Positions 36,086 through 49,028 of a stretch of 64,000 nt of DNA are shown here, in pieces. The DNA is from Teratosphaeria epicoccoides (taxonomy: Eukaryota; Ascomycota; Dothideomycetes; Mycosphaerellales; Teratosphaeriaceae). The translations under genes and the position numbers were made by a program. Numbering within the stretch: the first letter of the stretch is position 1; each line of letters begins with the position of its first letter. The DNA lies in contig JADDMT010000033.1 of the NCBI GenBank assembly GCA_021401465.1, forward strand, positions 248,001 through 312,000. The letters run 5' to 3'. Under the pieces are notes generated by a model. The model was not told where the DNA came from. It saw only the letters and a list, made by a program, of their open reading frames with translations, and ran no database searches.

Positions 36086-36445
36086 TAATATAGATGTATA
36101 TGCTATATAATATGAAGATATCTCGTAGTGTGACAGAGTAATCCGACCTTTTAGTAGGTACAAGACAGCGCTGCTTTCTGCTTATCGCAGAGGTAGCGCT
36201 AAGGGTACTTATAACCCCCGACGCTCCTTAATTAGGGAAAGCATGTCCGAGCCTAACCCCGTAGGGGTACTATAGGGTTAGCGACGTAGGGGCGTCCTAT
36301 GTCGACAACTAATCCTACTTAGACGACATACGAGCTAACGTATGTACGAAGGACCCCCTTGCTATATGTAGCAGGGTTACTACATGCTAAGGGCGGCCAT
36401 TAGAACCCATGCGGTTCGAGTAGTCCCCTAGTATCAACCGTATCA
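36086..36445 (-). repeat. 3' LTR of Gypsy-2 E2
   Basis: 360 bp, TAATATAG (TG end mutated by RIP) to CGTATCA, followed inward by ctgcccctcctcct, the complement of the polypurine tract. Confidence 0.92.
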
Positions 36446-37243
36446 CTGCCCCTCCTCCTATGAGGATGTCCCTAGCCTTACTAAGTAACGCACGCAGAAC
36501 ATATAGGGTACAGGATGTAGCACGCTTACACTACGTAAGGGTAAATAGGTAGATAGCCTACGTAACATGTGTCATGCGCATACCTTAACACCTTCGTAGC
36601 GAGTACAAGGCGGAGGCTGCTAACTCGGGCGGGTTTTAATCTGTTACATGTTAGGTAGCTTCGTAACACCTTCGCTTTACATGCAGATCGAGATATTAGG
36701 AAACCACGAGTATGTACTTCGGTTAATCCTTGAAATTAAAGGGCAAGCATGCGCGCTAGCCTCGCCAAGTAGCTTGGCCGTCCCTATTTAGTCGTGACCG
36801 TGAAGAACGTGTCGCAGAACCTTAGGGTAGTAAGAAAGTACGCGGACACTCTACGCGCGCCGCTCAAAACAGCAGGAGCGCGCTCCTAGCGCGGGCCTCG
36901 CCACATTTCCATGCTAGTAGGCTAGCACGAGTGCAGTTAGCGCACATGCGTAGCGGCCGCGTTATCCGTTATTACATTATTCGGTCCCCTTGTAAGTTAA
37001 CTAAAGGTAGGTACTCTGCGCATGTAGTTCGAGTTACTAGCTTAACAGTTGCAGTAGGCAACAGGGGGGCTGTTAGAGGGTATAAAAACCTCGTCGCTTC
37101 CTAAACTTTCCTGTTCTAAGACACTAACATTAACTCCCGCTCCTACTTCGCTTAGCTTGCGCCTCGCTATGTCTGCGGGTCCGTACTAGAGCTCCTTCTT
37201 CTTCAATCAATTAATTAAGATCAATTAACCTGTCTTAGCTATA

Positions 37244-38708
37244 ATAGCTCATGTGCTACAGACTAAGTTCGACGCTACTCGCTCTGCCTGCGATTGTCGC
37301 TTGTGTCGACGATGCCTCGACAACCTTAGTAGCTAAGCTGCACACATCTCTCCCCCGCATGTTAGTAAGGCGTCCCCTACCCGCAAGGTATGCGTGACTT
37401 GTACTAACTAAAGTGTAGCTAAGATCTACGTTAGCGGGTTTGATAAGAGTAGTGTCTACTACAATTATGTCAACTGTAATAGCAAGCATCAAAAATGCTA
37501 AGACCTCCCTAAAGAGGTGTATAGTGAGTATAACTAGCTCTGCTGTAACATCGATGACTTCTAGAGTACGCGCGACAAGGGGATTGCTAAAGGTACTCTG
37601 ACTATAAACAGGCTATAGGCTAAGTACCGCGAGGCGCTCGCCTACCTACTTGGCGCCCTCTCGTGCTTTACCGCGACTGCTAACTGTTCTCATGGCAGTG
37701 TTCGCTTCGACTCTCTGCTAACAGGCGAAAACGTTTGTCTAGGTCTAATCGCAGACTTAGTCTAGAAGATCTTGAAGGTACTAACCGTTAGGGTCGAGAC
37801 CTTCGCTATAGTACGCATATAGTACAGGTGCCCTCTAAGTACGAATGCTGACTTTCTCCGCTAGGCTAACGTTAGCGTCGAGAAATATCCGACTAGCTGT
37901 TAGCGTTAGCAACTCGGGGCCCTTGCCTCTATTGACGATGACTTTAAGACGCAGATAATCCGCAAGAAGGTTATCAAGCAATTCACTGCTCCTGCTACTA
38001 AGGCTACACCCTAGCGCCATACCGAGAGACAGCCTGCCTCTAAGCTAGTCCTGAGGACTAAGCCGTAAGTTACTTACTCGAATCCTGTCGCGTGCGTATA
38101 GCTAACACATTGTAGCGCCGCCGCCTACGCCGCCTCGACGCTACTGTCTAAGAAGAAGAAGAGGGCCAGGGCCGAAATTAAGGTTAGCGACGAGGAAGCC
38201 AAGCCTTCCTCGCTTGCGACCCGCACTACGTCTGTCAAGACGCTAAGGCACAAGCCTCTAGGCTAGATCTTTGAGGATAAGGAGGATGACGACATTTAGG
38301 ATACCTTCGGTCCTAACGTGATCCCTTCGCGCCATAGTGTCACTGTACTAGTTACGCCTGAGGGAGACACTAAGTCCGATGATGTAGTCGACACTCATGT
38401 CAAGAAGCGCAAGATAATCTCGAGGGCCGAGCGCTTCTAATGCTAAGGATGAGGTAGTCGTCGCGACTAGGCGCGGTAAGGGTATCGCTAGTTCTCTGGC
38501 TACTATAGGCTCTAAAGACGAGCTCCCTCGCAACCTACTAAAGAAGAAGATACTAGCCTCTCTTCGTGGCGTTACTACCCCCGTTACTCATAGTTACTTC
38601 GGGGTGTTTAGTAGACCCTGTGTAGGTAGGTAGTCCCTAGCGGACTGTAACAAGAAAGACTCTCCTGCTTCGGGTTTAGTCAGGAAGCCCCTAACTAGTA
38701 GTTACTAA
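37244..38708 (+). pseudogene. aORF2 in Gypsy-2 E2
   Basis: Same reading frame as in E1, but the start codon is ATA (37244-37246), one TG-to-TA change from the E1 ATG. The Cys motif reads CDCRLCRRC here, so E2 retains Cys residues that E1 lost to Tyr or Arg. NCNSKHQKCQDLPKEV is kept. E2 has the base missing from E1 (AAGGCT at about 37999-38004) but lacks 32 bp near 38432. The TATA box is at 37081-37088. The two copies together outline a protein of roughly 500 residues with a Cys-rich N-terminus and the basic run KKKKRARAE. Confidence 0.63.
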
Positions 38709-38848
38709 GCATTAGCTACGAAGCTAATCCGAGTATGTCTCTTGTTCTTCTTAGGTTTATTCTAGGTATGCCTTTAGGCATTAATGATGTATAAGTAGGG
38801 CGTTTGCTTCTCGTTGTCACTTCGCGCGTCATGCGCTACATACACGTG

Positions 38849-41800
38849 TTAAGAATTCTGCTCTAGAACTCTTATCTTCCTACGAATCGACCTTCTTAAG
38901 CCCTGCTTACGCCTCCTCCGCTCTTCGAATTCACGAATAGCTTCTAGAGCGTTCTTGTAGTCTTTAGCCGGAACCCATTGTATGTACTTAGGTAGGTATC
39001 CTTTCTACTTCACTAGATAGTACGTTGCGCCCTTACGCTACATACTGTCCTTAATACCCTCGACTTCCTACTCTTCGTTCTCTTCTGCTACTAGCATCGG
39101 GTCCGCGGGCTCTTTGCCCTTACGCTGTACCTATAGTTCGAGTAGAGATACGTAGAAGACGTCGTGCACATAATACGACGATAGCAATAATAGCTAGTAT
39201 GCCTGCGAGCCTATTATGTCACGTATCTAGAAGGGTCTGACGAACCTTGGCGTTATCTTCTTGCTTGGAAGTTTCAGCTTAAGATTCTTCGTTAATAGTA
39301 ACACCTTCGTACTAACTACGTACTACATCGGTTTAGCATAGGCGTTATTATGTTTAATCTAGGATTCTGAGGCCTTTTTCTAGTGTTCTATTAGTACCGA
39401 ATGTACCTCGCGTATACGCCGCGCTAATTCCGCGGCGGCTGGCACCCTCTCCTCAGAAGACTCGTCCTAAGGCAGTTCTAGGTATATTTCCGGATTAAAG
39501 CTATAAAGAATCTGAAATGGCGACATGCGCATAGTAGCATACACGCTGTTATTAACTGCAAATTCCGCCATAGGAATTACGTCAGCCTAGGCATCCTAGT
39601 TCTTAGCGTAGTAGCACTAAAGGTACTACTTAAGAGTCTAGTTCATACATTTAGTCTGACTATTAGTCTGTAGATAGAATGCTATACTTAGGTAGTACTT
39701 AACACGTGCCTTAAACACAAATTCTTGCTAGTATTTACTAGTGAAGACAGAACCTCGATCTAATAGGATACTTCGGGGGACTCTAAAGCGCTATATAACT
39801 TCGTCGCAAAGTAGCCGCTCAAGCTCGCCGCTTGTGCACTTTTTCGTATATAGGATAAAGACATTCATCTTCGAGTATTAGTCGACTACTACAAGGACAG
39901 TATTAACCACATCGCCTTTCTACTTTGCTAGCAGCAAATTAGTAATAAAATCTATAGTCAAGTCTTGCTATAGTCTCTCTAGTAGTAGGAGCGCCTAAGC
40001 ATCGCCGTAGGGGCGATAGCGCCGAGATTTGCTAATCTGGCATGTCTGGCAGGATTTGACATAGTTAGAGACATCCTGTTCTAGCGTAGGCTACTAGTAT
40101 TTGCGTCCGAGAAGTGCGTTCGTCTTCTCTACGCCAAAATGGCCCGCGAGTTCATTGTCATGATGAATACAGAGGAGCTGCGAATAGAGTGCGTAGTTAG
40201 TAGGTACGTAGAGCCTATTGTCAAAGTACTACAAATCGCCTGACTTAGTCTAGTACTTCGGACTGCCTGTAGTGTCCTAGAGGGCTACACCCTCATTAAT
40301 TAACTCCGGTTCTTACTCTTGCAACCGCTAAATAAGTCTCGAGACTTCTTTAAAGGGTTCTTTAGACATCGCATACTTACCGCATGTAAGCTAGTTAACT
40401 ACTACGCGGATCGAGCTAGACATGGTTGCCGTAACTGCCAGATAGGAGGGTTCGTTACTAGCGGAGGCCGTGAGGCCCTATTAGACCTGCAGTCGACCTA
40501 TAAGAGGAGCTAACGACAGATTGCTGCCCTAAACTACAAGCTTCGTTTGCAGCGTAGGGAGAAGCTGTTAGTTACCCTCTTCCCTAGTGTCGTAGTCTAG
40601 TCGTCGCGAAGGACCGTTAGCCGGATTCGTCTTTCTAGAACGATGCTAGATAACGAAGTCAAAGCTAGCGAGGAAAGTCGCCTACCTTGCTTGCCGACTA
40701 CTTAGCTACTTCACGCCTATGAAGCCGCGAAGGTTGTTATGGTTAGTAAGCACCTTAATAGGGTACGCTACGCCTTCGAGGTAGTGTTAGTACTCCTTGA
40801 AGCTGTTAACAATAGCTAAAAGCTCTTAGTCATAAGTCTTGTAGTTAAGCTTAGCGCCCTGCATCTTCCGCGACTAGAAGGCAATCAGGTACTATTACGT
40901 ACTACCTTTGTGCGACTAGAGCTGCGATATAATTGCGGCTATTACGAATTTTAAAGCATCGGTCTCTATCCGGATCTTCGTAGCGAGGTCAAAGTGCCGA
41001 AGTATAGGCGTAGTTTAAAAAGCTGCTTTAAGTTTAGAGAAGGCCTTACTCTAAGCCTCCTCCTAAGGCACTTTCCCTGGCTTTTTTCCTCGAACCGCGC
41101 CCTTTGCAAGGGCCGTAAGGGGAGCCACGATCTTCGAGTAAGATCGTATGAATCTGCGATAGAAGTTAGTGAATCCTAGGAACACCTACACTTCTTGGAG
41201 AGTAGTTAGCCGCAGCTACTCCGCAATTGCGGACACCCTTTAGTCATCCATGATGACTCCTTCCGTAGAGACGATGTATCCGAGAAACTTAATCCTATCT
41301 GTCAGGAATGAGCACTTCTTTAGGTTCGCGTATAGAGCGAACTTGCGGAGCTATTCGAGCACTATACTTAGATGCTAAATATGCTCCTCCTTCGAGTCGG
41401 AATAGACTAGTATATCGTCTAAATATACTACGTAGCAGGTGTTAACAAGGCCGGCTAGGGCCCGGTTAATATACGCTTAGAACGTCGCTAGTATGTTAGT
41501 TAAGCTAAACGGCATTACTGTATACTCGAAGTGTCTATACTACGTTCGGAATATAGTCTTCTACTTGTCGCCCTTTCGGATTAGTATCTAGTAGTAGGCG
41601 TCCTTCAAGTCGATAGACAAGAAGATAGCGGCGCGACTAAGGCGGTCAAGCGTCTTGCTAATAAGTAGTAGGGGGCAGCGGTTCTTCTAGGTTACCGCGT
41701 TAAGGCCCCTATAGTTAACGCATAGGCGGAGCGTGTTGTCCTTCTTCGGGACGAACATAACTAACGCTCTAGCCTCGCTGTCGCTTCGTCGGATCCACGC

Positions 41801-43654
41801 GTTCCTTTGCGCCTTGTAGAGGTAGTCTCGAAGTGTCTCGAGCTACGACTCCGACATAGGGTACAGAGGTCGATGCGGAGGGTTGTAACCCTCCTTAAGG
41901 TTAATCGCATGTTCCGCGTCTAGGGCCTAGGCATAGGCCGCAGCCTCTACGTCGAAAATATCGGCGTATTCCTCTAACTCAGGCAGAAGGGTAACGTCTT
42001 CCTTGACGTTCTGTATGCGGACCGCATACACGCATTAGACCTTCTTCATGTCCTTGTAGAAGCTATGTGCGTCATGTATCCGTACCGCAGGAACTTCGCC
42101 TATAGAGCCGTAGAACTAGTTATTAGTAGCTCCATTAACAACGACTCCCTGCTTGTAGCGCTAAGGGCGGCCGAGCAGGAGCTCCTTATTAGGAACGTCT
42201 TCAGCGTAGAAGACTTCGTTAGTCTCGCGCACTTCTCCTGAGGAGTCCGCGAGTTAGAGGCGTACGTTGTACGCGCCTCGAGCCGCTACGCCTTTGCCCT
42301 AAAAAGACTTCATAGTAGGCAGCAGGGCTCCTAGGATCGGCTTTAAACCGAGCCGTACGATTACCCTCTAGGGTATCACGTTAACCTCCGCAAGGTCATC
42401 TAACATATAGTCTACTAGCTCGAGCGAGCTATTAACTTAGACCGCGCTAGATAGGCGCCGCGTAGGCCACAAGTCTACACTATTAGTAACAGACAGCTTA
42501 GATACCCGCGGTAGCCATTCGGTTGTCTTAGGCTTGCTCCTCTAGAATGAACTACCGCGTTAGACGTGGCCCCTAGGGCGCTTGTAGTAGCGGCCCTTTA
42601 GTAGGTCCTTAGGGCTTAGACGCTTATTGTCCTTACTGCCTGATTTTCCATTTCGCTTCAAGGTGATTTCCATACATGTCGCAAGGGACACGAGGTCTTG
42701 CCGAGTTATCAGAAGTTCATGAAAAGTCATGATTATGTTCTAAAGATTGTCATCAAGTTTGACGAGCAAGTGCCGCATGCGTTACGTCTCGGTATAGGGT
42801 AGCATCTGTCCCTCAAGTGTAGCGAGATAGGTAGCAAAGCTAGAGGTTATTTGTCCCTTCCCCTGCTTAGCCTTCTCGTACTCGACAGACATAGTAAGGG
42901 CACGATTCCCCGGATCCTCGACCTAGTTAACACAGAACTAGCAAAAGTCCGCCTATGTATACGTTCTGTTGTAGACCCGCATAAGGTCATACCGCTTATG
43001 CTAATTGTTACGAGGTTCCTTATCCTCTTCGAGCTACATTACACTAAAGGCGACTCGTTCGCCCTCTGTAGAATATCCGCGTAGGTTAAGCACGAAAACT
43101 GCCTTACACGCCTGCAAGAAAGTTCGAGCCTCCTTTAAGGTGTCTCCCTTAAACGGCTTTAGGTTACATGCGTTACGACTACCTCCTAGTTAGCCTACTA
43201 TAGCCCCGAATTTAGGCACCAAGTTCGCGGGCACACGCAGAGGGTCTGCGCCTCCTAGTAAGTTGTCTTCGCGGGTCCCTAGCGTGAAATCTCGCTAGAT
43301 TTCTTCGTCCGCTAGTTCATTAGTACTACTTCTAGCGACGTCTTCGTCGTCCTCGCCGTTGTCGCTACTAGGAGCGGTGCGGCTCTAGCTCTAGTTCGCA
43401 AGGCGGTTCGCGACCTAATCGACAATCATGGCTACAAGGGCCAGGTTAATAGTCAGGGTTAGCTGCAGTCCCTATACGGGGGGTCTATTACCTAGTCTGC
43501 CGCGTAATTAGCCTCTAGCGGAACTGTCGCTCGATGTAGTGTCGCTCGTAGCGGGTACTTCTACGAGCTAGTCACTCAGGCTAGCTTCGCCGTCGCGGGC
43601 GCTCGGGATGGCGCTCGCTACGCGTTAGTTGCGAGTTCGTAGTGCTCTAGACAT
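38849..43654 (-). pseudogene. Gypsy-2 gag-pol remnant, copy E2
   Basis: The gag ATG is at 43654-43652. The RT active site YLDDILVY is at about 41406-41437, and integrase and chromodomain lie at about 38990-40280; the stop TAA is at 38849-38851. A 159-bp in-frame deletion between two copies of ggcttg removes the CCHC knuckle found in copies C and E1. The third integrase position reads QTKCMN, again with Lys for Glu. RIP stops throughout. Confidence 0.86.
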
Positions 43655-43691
43655 ATCGTAGTATTCTCTGCTAGACTGCAAAGTAGGGGGG

Positions 43692-43700
43692 AGAAAGCAG
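43692..43700 (-). promoter_or_regulatory. Putative self-primer binding site, Gypsy-2 E2
   Basis: agaaagcag (plus strand), complementary to ctgctttct at 43789-43797 in the adjacent LTR; three bases from the LTR end, as in C and E1. Confidence 0.55.
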
Positions 43701-43703
43701 AAC

Positions 43704-44063
43704 TAATATAGATGTATATGCTATATGATATGAAGATATCTCGTAGTGTGACAGAGTAATCCGACCTTTTAGTAGGTACAAGACAGCGCTGCTTTCTGCT
43801 TATCGCAGAGGTAGCGCTAAGGGTGCTTATAACCCCCGACACTCCTTAATTAGGGAAAGCATGTCCGAGCCTAACCCCGTAGGGGTACCGTAGGGTCAGC
43901 GACGTGGGGGCGTCCTACGTCGACAACTAATCCTACTCGGACGACATACAAGCTAACGTATGTACGAAGGACCCCCTTGCTATATGTGGCAGGGTTACTA
44001 CATGCCAAGGGCGGCCATTAGAACCCATGCGGTTCGAGTAGCCCCCTAGTATTAACCGTATTA
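43704..44063 (-). repeat. 5' LTR of Gypsy-2 E2
   Basis: 360 bp; the right end is GTATTA, from GTATCA by CA-to-TA change, followed by the duplication gttag. Confidence 0.92.
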
Positions 44064-44068
44064 GTTAG

Positions 44069-47000
44069 ACTAGAAGTTACAGGCCCCCTAGCGGAGGAAT
44101 ACGCTAGGCTAAACGGCTAGCGCCTTAGGGTGACTAGTAGTAGCCCTATATAGCTCTAAATCTATGATAGTACAGGCTAGCTAAGGGGCACTTTAGACTA
44201 GTTTTAACATGGCGACATCTATGGCGCCAATATAGTCCTAGGCTAGCTATAGCTAGAGAAGTTTAACCTGTCTATTAACTTCGCGACTAGGCAGATGCGC
44301 TAGCAGGGCCATAAAGGCAGGCGACACGAACAGGTCTGCATAGCGTAGGCCCGCGAGTACCTAGCGGACGCAAGGGACCCTAATACTCTTACCTTCGTCA
44401 TGTTAGTAGCGCCCGTGGCTAGTGTGGTCTAGAATAGGCCAAGTGAGCTTAGGCCGGAGTATTCTGACCTCTAGGAGGCCTTCTCAGAAGACGCTGCTAC
44501 GGAACTAGCCCTACACGGGCCTCACGACTTATCCATCGATCTAGTTAAGGGCAGTTAGCCGCCATAGGGCCTATTATACCCCCTGTCTTAGGCGGAACTA
44601 GAGGTTCTGCGTAAGTACCTCCGCAAGTACCTCGAACGTAGGTAGATCAGGCCATTGAAGTCTCCTGCTAGTACAGGCATCCTCTTCGCGAAAAAGAAGG
44701 ATAGTACCCTGCGACTCTACGTCGATTACTAGGCCCTTAACGCCCTTACGGTCAAGAACCGCTACCTACTCCCGCTAATTCAGGAATCCTTGAACTAGCT
44801 TGCTACTAGGAAGATCTTCACGAAGATAGATGTACGGGATGCATATTACTATGTACAGATCAGGGAGGGCGACAAGTAGAAGACTGCATCCTAGACTAGA
44901 TACAGCTACTTTAAATACACTGTTATGCCTTTTAGGCTGTCTAACGCCCCCGCTTAGTTCTAGGCTTACATGAACTATGCCTTAGCGAACTTGCTTGACA
45001 CGATCTATGTCGTATACCTAGACGATGTGCTTATCTTCTCCTAGGAGGAGTTAGAGCATGTCTGCTACATGCGTACTATCCTAGAACGGCTTAGAAAGCA
45101 TGGCTTATACGCTAAACTTAGTAAGTGCGAGTTCTATAAGGACAGCGTAGAGTTCCTTGGCTTCGTTGTAGGCTATGACGGCATAGCGATAGAGCTAGAG
45201 AGAGTGCAAGCGATAGCAGAATAGCCTAAACTAGCCTCGATCTAGGACGTTCGGGTCTTCATCAGGTTCGCTATCTACTATCGACGGTTTATTAACAGGT
45301 TCTCCCGCATTACGGCGCCGCTTAATCGCTATACTAAGGGCTAGCGACTAGGGGCTCGACGTGCTAAGACTAGGGCGCTCTAACTCGACGCGGCAGGAAA
45401 GCAGTTATTTGCTAACCTAAAGCGTGCCTTTACAACTGTACCTATCTTACGCCATTTTGACCTAGAACGGCCTATTCGGGTCGAGACCGATGCCTCTAGA
45501 TACGTAGTTTCAGGCGTTATGAGCTAGCAATAGGAATTCTGTAGGAAATTGTAGTAGCACCTAGTTAGGTACTTCTTAAAGAAGATGAATAGCGCTAAGA
45601 GGAACTACGACACCTACGACTAAGAGCTTCTTAGCATTGTCGCTACCTTCAAGCACTTCCGATACTACCTTAAGGGCGCCACCTACATAGTAGAGGTCTT
45701 ATCGGACCATGCGAACCTCTAATAGTTCATGACGACTAAGGAACTGTCCCGCTAGCAGGTACGGTAGGCCGAGTAGCTTTCCGCCTTCGACATTTAGATC
45801 ACATACAGGCTAGGAGGTCAGAATAGGGCCGCGGATGCCCTTAGCCGCTACCCCGACATAGAAGATAAGGAGCATAGTAGCTAATAGGTCCGCGGCGACA
45901 ATGCGAGTAGGCCTCTAAGGGCTCTTTAGTTAGTCTTCGCGCTAGAACGGGCCGCTCTAGCCTAGGCTCGTCTAGTTGCGGCTATCTCTAGTCAGACGCT
46001 AGAAGATCTGATCCGCAAGGCTAACCTCACGAATAAACGGGCCTAAAAGGTTATATCTGTACTAGAGAGCGAGGATCCGCTACTATAGGCCTACTAATAG
46101 GGCTACGGCGAGGGCCTCCTTGCGTATAAGGGCCGCCTCTACGTCCCTGAGGGAGCCGGCCGTCTCGTAGTGCTACATTAGTGCCACGATGAACCCCTAG
46201 CTAGGCACTTTGGCTTCGCACGTACCCTAGAACTAGTGCTGCGGGACTACTACTAGCCCTGGCTACGCTAGTACGTTAAGGACTTCGTACATACCTGCTA
46301 AGCTTGCGCTAGGGTAAAGCCGAAAAGGTACTAGCCGTACGGCCTCCTACACGCGGAGCCGCTATCGCTAATCCTATAGACAGACCTAACTCTAGATTTT
46401 ATTACCGACCTGCTACCTAGCCGTCTATTAGGGCAGGTATACGACTCTATACTAGTAGTAGTTAACCGCTACACTAAAATGGCCTATTACGTCCTATGCT
46501 AGAAGGAGATGACAGCAGAATGTCTCGCAGACACGTTCCTTAGAGAGATAGTGCGATTGCATAGAGTGCTAGTTACCTTAACCTCTAATCGCGGGCCTAT
46601 ACTTACCTCTAAGTTTTAGTCGACAGTATGTTTCTACCTTAGAGTCTAGCGGAAACTAAGTACTACATTCTACCCGTAGACTAACAGATAGATAGAGTAG
46701 CAGAACTAGACGCTAGAGTAGTACCTACGTACATACTGTAACTTCAAGTAGGACAACTAGTCCCGCTTGCTGTCTACAGCGGAATTTGCATATAACGACA
46801 GCTAACATGCAGCTATAGGAGTTATACCGTTCTAAGCGAACTAGCTCTAGGACCCGAGGAGGGCAGCCTAGCCTAAAATGGCTCGAATGGCAGGTAACTC
46901 GGCCTAAGCGGAGGAGCTAGTACGCAAGATGCTTGCAGCTTAGCGGGGCATAAGGGAGCGGCTTGCTAAGGCAAAGTAGTCATAGGCAAAGCACTATAAC

Positions 47001-47570
47001 TAGCGTCATACTAACGTGTCCTTTGCCGTTAGGGACGAAGTATACCTCTTAACAGCTAACATTAAGAGCATGCGGCCTAGTAAGAAGCTAGATCACAAGT
47101 AGACTAGGCCGTACAAGGTCCTGAAGGTAGTAAACAGGGTAGCTTACACCTTAGACTTGCCTAGCGACATGCGCATCTACCCTACCTTCTACGTATTGCT
47201 CCTCAAGCTAGCTGCTAATAGCCCGCTCTAGGCTAGGCAGTAGTTAGAACAGCAGAGATTCGAGGCAGATGTAGACAACATGTACAAGGTAGACTACATT
47301 AAGGAGAAACGGGTCGACGAGTTTAGCGACTAGTCCTACCTAGTATCCTAGAAGGGGTATAGTAGTAAGGAGGATACCTAGGAACTAGCGGTATATATTA
47401 GCAAGGCGGCCATAGACGCTTTCGAGAAGAAGCTAGGCACACGTCGCCCCCTGCAGGGCAAGGACAAGCAGGTAGGGGCACCTTGCCGCTAGGGGGCCTA
47501 GAAGGCGTCCAAACGGGCCAAACTAGACTAGGCGAGCGGGGATTAGACACAAGTGTATGTAGCAGACAGC
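44069..47570 (+). pseudogene. Gypsy-3 pol: RT, RNase H, integrase, chromodomain
   Basis: Reading continues from the protease across E2. RT is very clear: ILFAKKKDSTLRLYVDY near 44680, KIFTKIDVRDAYYYVQI near 44815, and the active site VVYLDDVLIFS near 45010. RNase H spans about 45470-45860 and ends ADALSRYPD. The integrase core includes LTLDFITDLL near 46390. FYPQTNRQIEQQNQTLEQ near 46670 has the catalytic Glu present. A C-terminal chromodomain at about 47280-47430 contains YLVSxKGYSSKEDTxEL, where x marks Trp turned to stop. The 3' end is approximate because true and RIP-made stops cannot be told apart. Highly readable, so a good source for a family consensus. Confidence 0.88.
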
Positions 47571-47699
47571 TAAAGGGTATAGCTATTTATTGTCGGCAAG
47601 ACTCTAAACAATAATAAGGGCTAGGCCGCCCTGGCTTAGGCTAGGCAAATGCTAACCTACACCTAGATCCCTAGTGCTCTTACTAGCTGTATAGCCTCG

Positions 47700-48713
47700 C
47701 CTAAACTACACTCGCACTACTCTAGCCTAGATCACACTAAATCAGTCTATTCTAGACTAGGCTGACCTAGTTACTGTCCTCATTATCCTCATGTCTCTTG
47801 TTTAGGGCCCTGCCCTCTAACTCGCGAGTAGTTAGGACGAGAAGCATGCCCTGAAGGTCGGACTTAGGCCTACTGCTCTTCATCTTACTAACCTAGGCCG
47901 AGATGTTCTAGAGCGAGGTCGCTATTTCCGCAATGCGCCTATTACCGATCCGCTTGATATCCTCGAGCCGCTTACTAGCCGAGGTGTCCTCGATCAAGAA
48001 CTTCAAGCCCTTAAGCTTCTAGACAGGGTCAGTACGGACCAGGCGAAGCTAAAAAGGACCTAACACTTACGTTCGGGGTTAGAGCACTCCTGTTACGAAC
48101 GCGCTTCGCTACCTTCTTGCTAGATTAGTCCTACCTCTCCTGCCTAAGGTGCTGCGACAAGCCGCCCTCGCCACGAAGGGTGTTACCTAGCTCCCTACAG
48201 ACTAGTTAGCTCCATTCTAGGGCGAGGTGCCCTAGTCTGGCACTTATAGGATCGTAGTGCCTGTAATCTTCCTAATATAGCGCATAATAGCCTCCTTCTC
48301 CTTGTCACTAGCATTATCGGCCAAGGCTTCGATTTCGTAGCGCATACCCTTCTATTCGTCCTCTTTCGAGGCTAGGAGCTATCAGAGTTAGCTATAGTAC
48401 ACTGAACTAGACTAGACTAACTTACCTAGAAGCAGTCCTTACTACTTAGGCATTTGCTGCAGTTAGGGGTAATGCTAGCGGGGACAGGCTTGTTCACAAC
48501 TTTAGGGCAGAGCTTCTTGATATTAGCCAGGTTAGGATCCTCGTAATAGCTGTAGCACGGGTTAGCTAGAAACGAGGAAGTAGTCTCTAGGTCGTAGTTA
48601 TACTCCTTGCGCACGACCTTGGCGGCTAATCTCTTCCTGTTCGCTATTATATTAGGCCGGTTTAGGCTAGACAGATTCGTTTACAGTTAGGTTATAGGAC
48701 TCTAGGACTACAT
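47700..48713 (-). pseudogene. Antisense accessory gene of Gypsy-3 (aORF3), spliced
   Basis: The ATG at 48713-48711 starts exon 1 (to 48426, 96 codons), which includes NRKRLAAKVVRKEYNYDLE and the Cys motif NCSKCLSSKDC. The codon TAG at 48428-48426 (Gln position) is followed by GTAAGT. A 47-nt intron (48379-48425) ends GCTAACTCTGATAG. Exon 2 (48378 leftward, about 200 codons) begins LLASKEDE and stays in one frame, with only RIP-type stops, through KRLEDIKRIGNRRIAEIA to about 47769-47700. The C-terminal half is charged and probably helical. It lies between the chromodomain and the 3' LTR and converges on pol. No enzymatic domain recognised. The true stop is uncertain. Confidence 0.66.
48379..48425 (-). 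other. Putative antisense intron in aORF3
   Basis: 47 nt with donor GTAAGT, branch GCTAAC and acceptor GATAG, all on the minus strand. Phase 0; it joins two frames that differ by 2 mod 3. It contains several stops in the exon 1 frame. The element's own genomic RNA (plus strand) would not be spliced here. Confidence 0.6.
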
Positions 48714-49028
48714 GCTACTATTAGCACCTAAAATGCCCGCACTACTACAAAATAGATCAAATTAGACTAATTTGCCCTACCCTCGCCAGCCTACAGATTT
48801 CGCACTCTACTTACTAATTAGAGGCGGATGTAGGTTAGAAGGTTCAGAATTAAACTTCGAGTTCTTTTAGATATTGCTAATATGACTTATTACTAGCGGC
48901 TTCCCCTTTAGGACTAGTCACTACTGCCGAGTTCTATATCTTTTGACTACCTTCTGCCTATACTAGTTATGAATTTTGATACTATCATGCGGGTTTCAAG
49001 GACAAAACCTAGGGGAAGGGGGGGGCAA
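48714..49028. promoter_or_regulatory. Spacer and polypurine tract before Gypsy-3 3' LTR
   Basis: No ORF is seen. It would contain the aORF3 promoter on the minus strand. The polypurine tract aggggaagggggggg at about 49011-49025 precedes the LTR by three bases. Confidence 0.55.

Larger units (their letters stand above)
36086..44063 (-). mobile_element. Gypsy-2 copy E2, complete chromovirus
   Basis: 7978 bp, minus strand, with 360-bp LTRs at 36086-36445 and 43704-44063 and the target duplication gttag (36081-36085 and 44064-44068). It is collinear with E1 and is inserted in the Gypsy-3 protease region. It has a 159-bp deletion at the gag zinc knuckle (junction 42531-42536) and a 32-bp deletion in aORF2 (near 38432). 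Confidence 0.93.
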
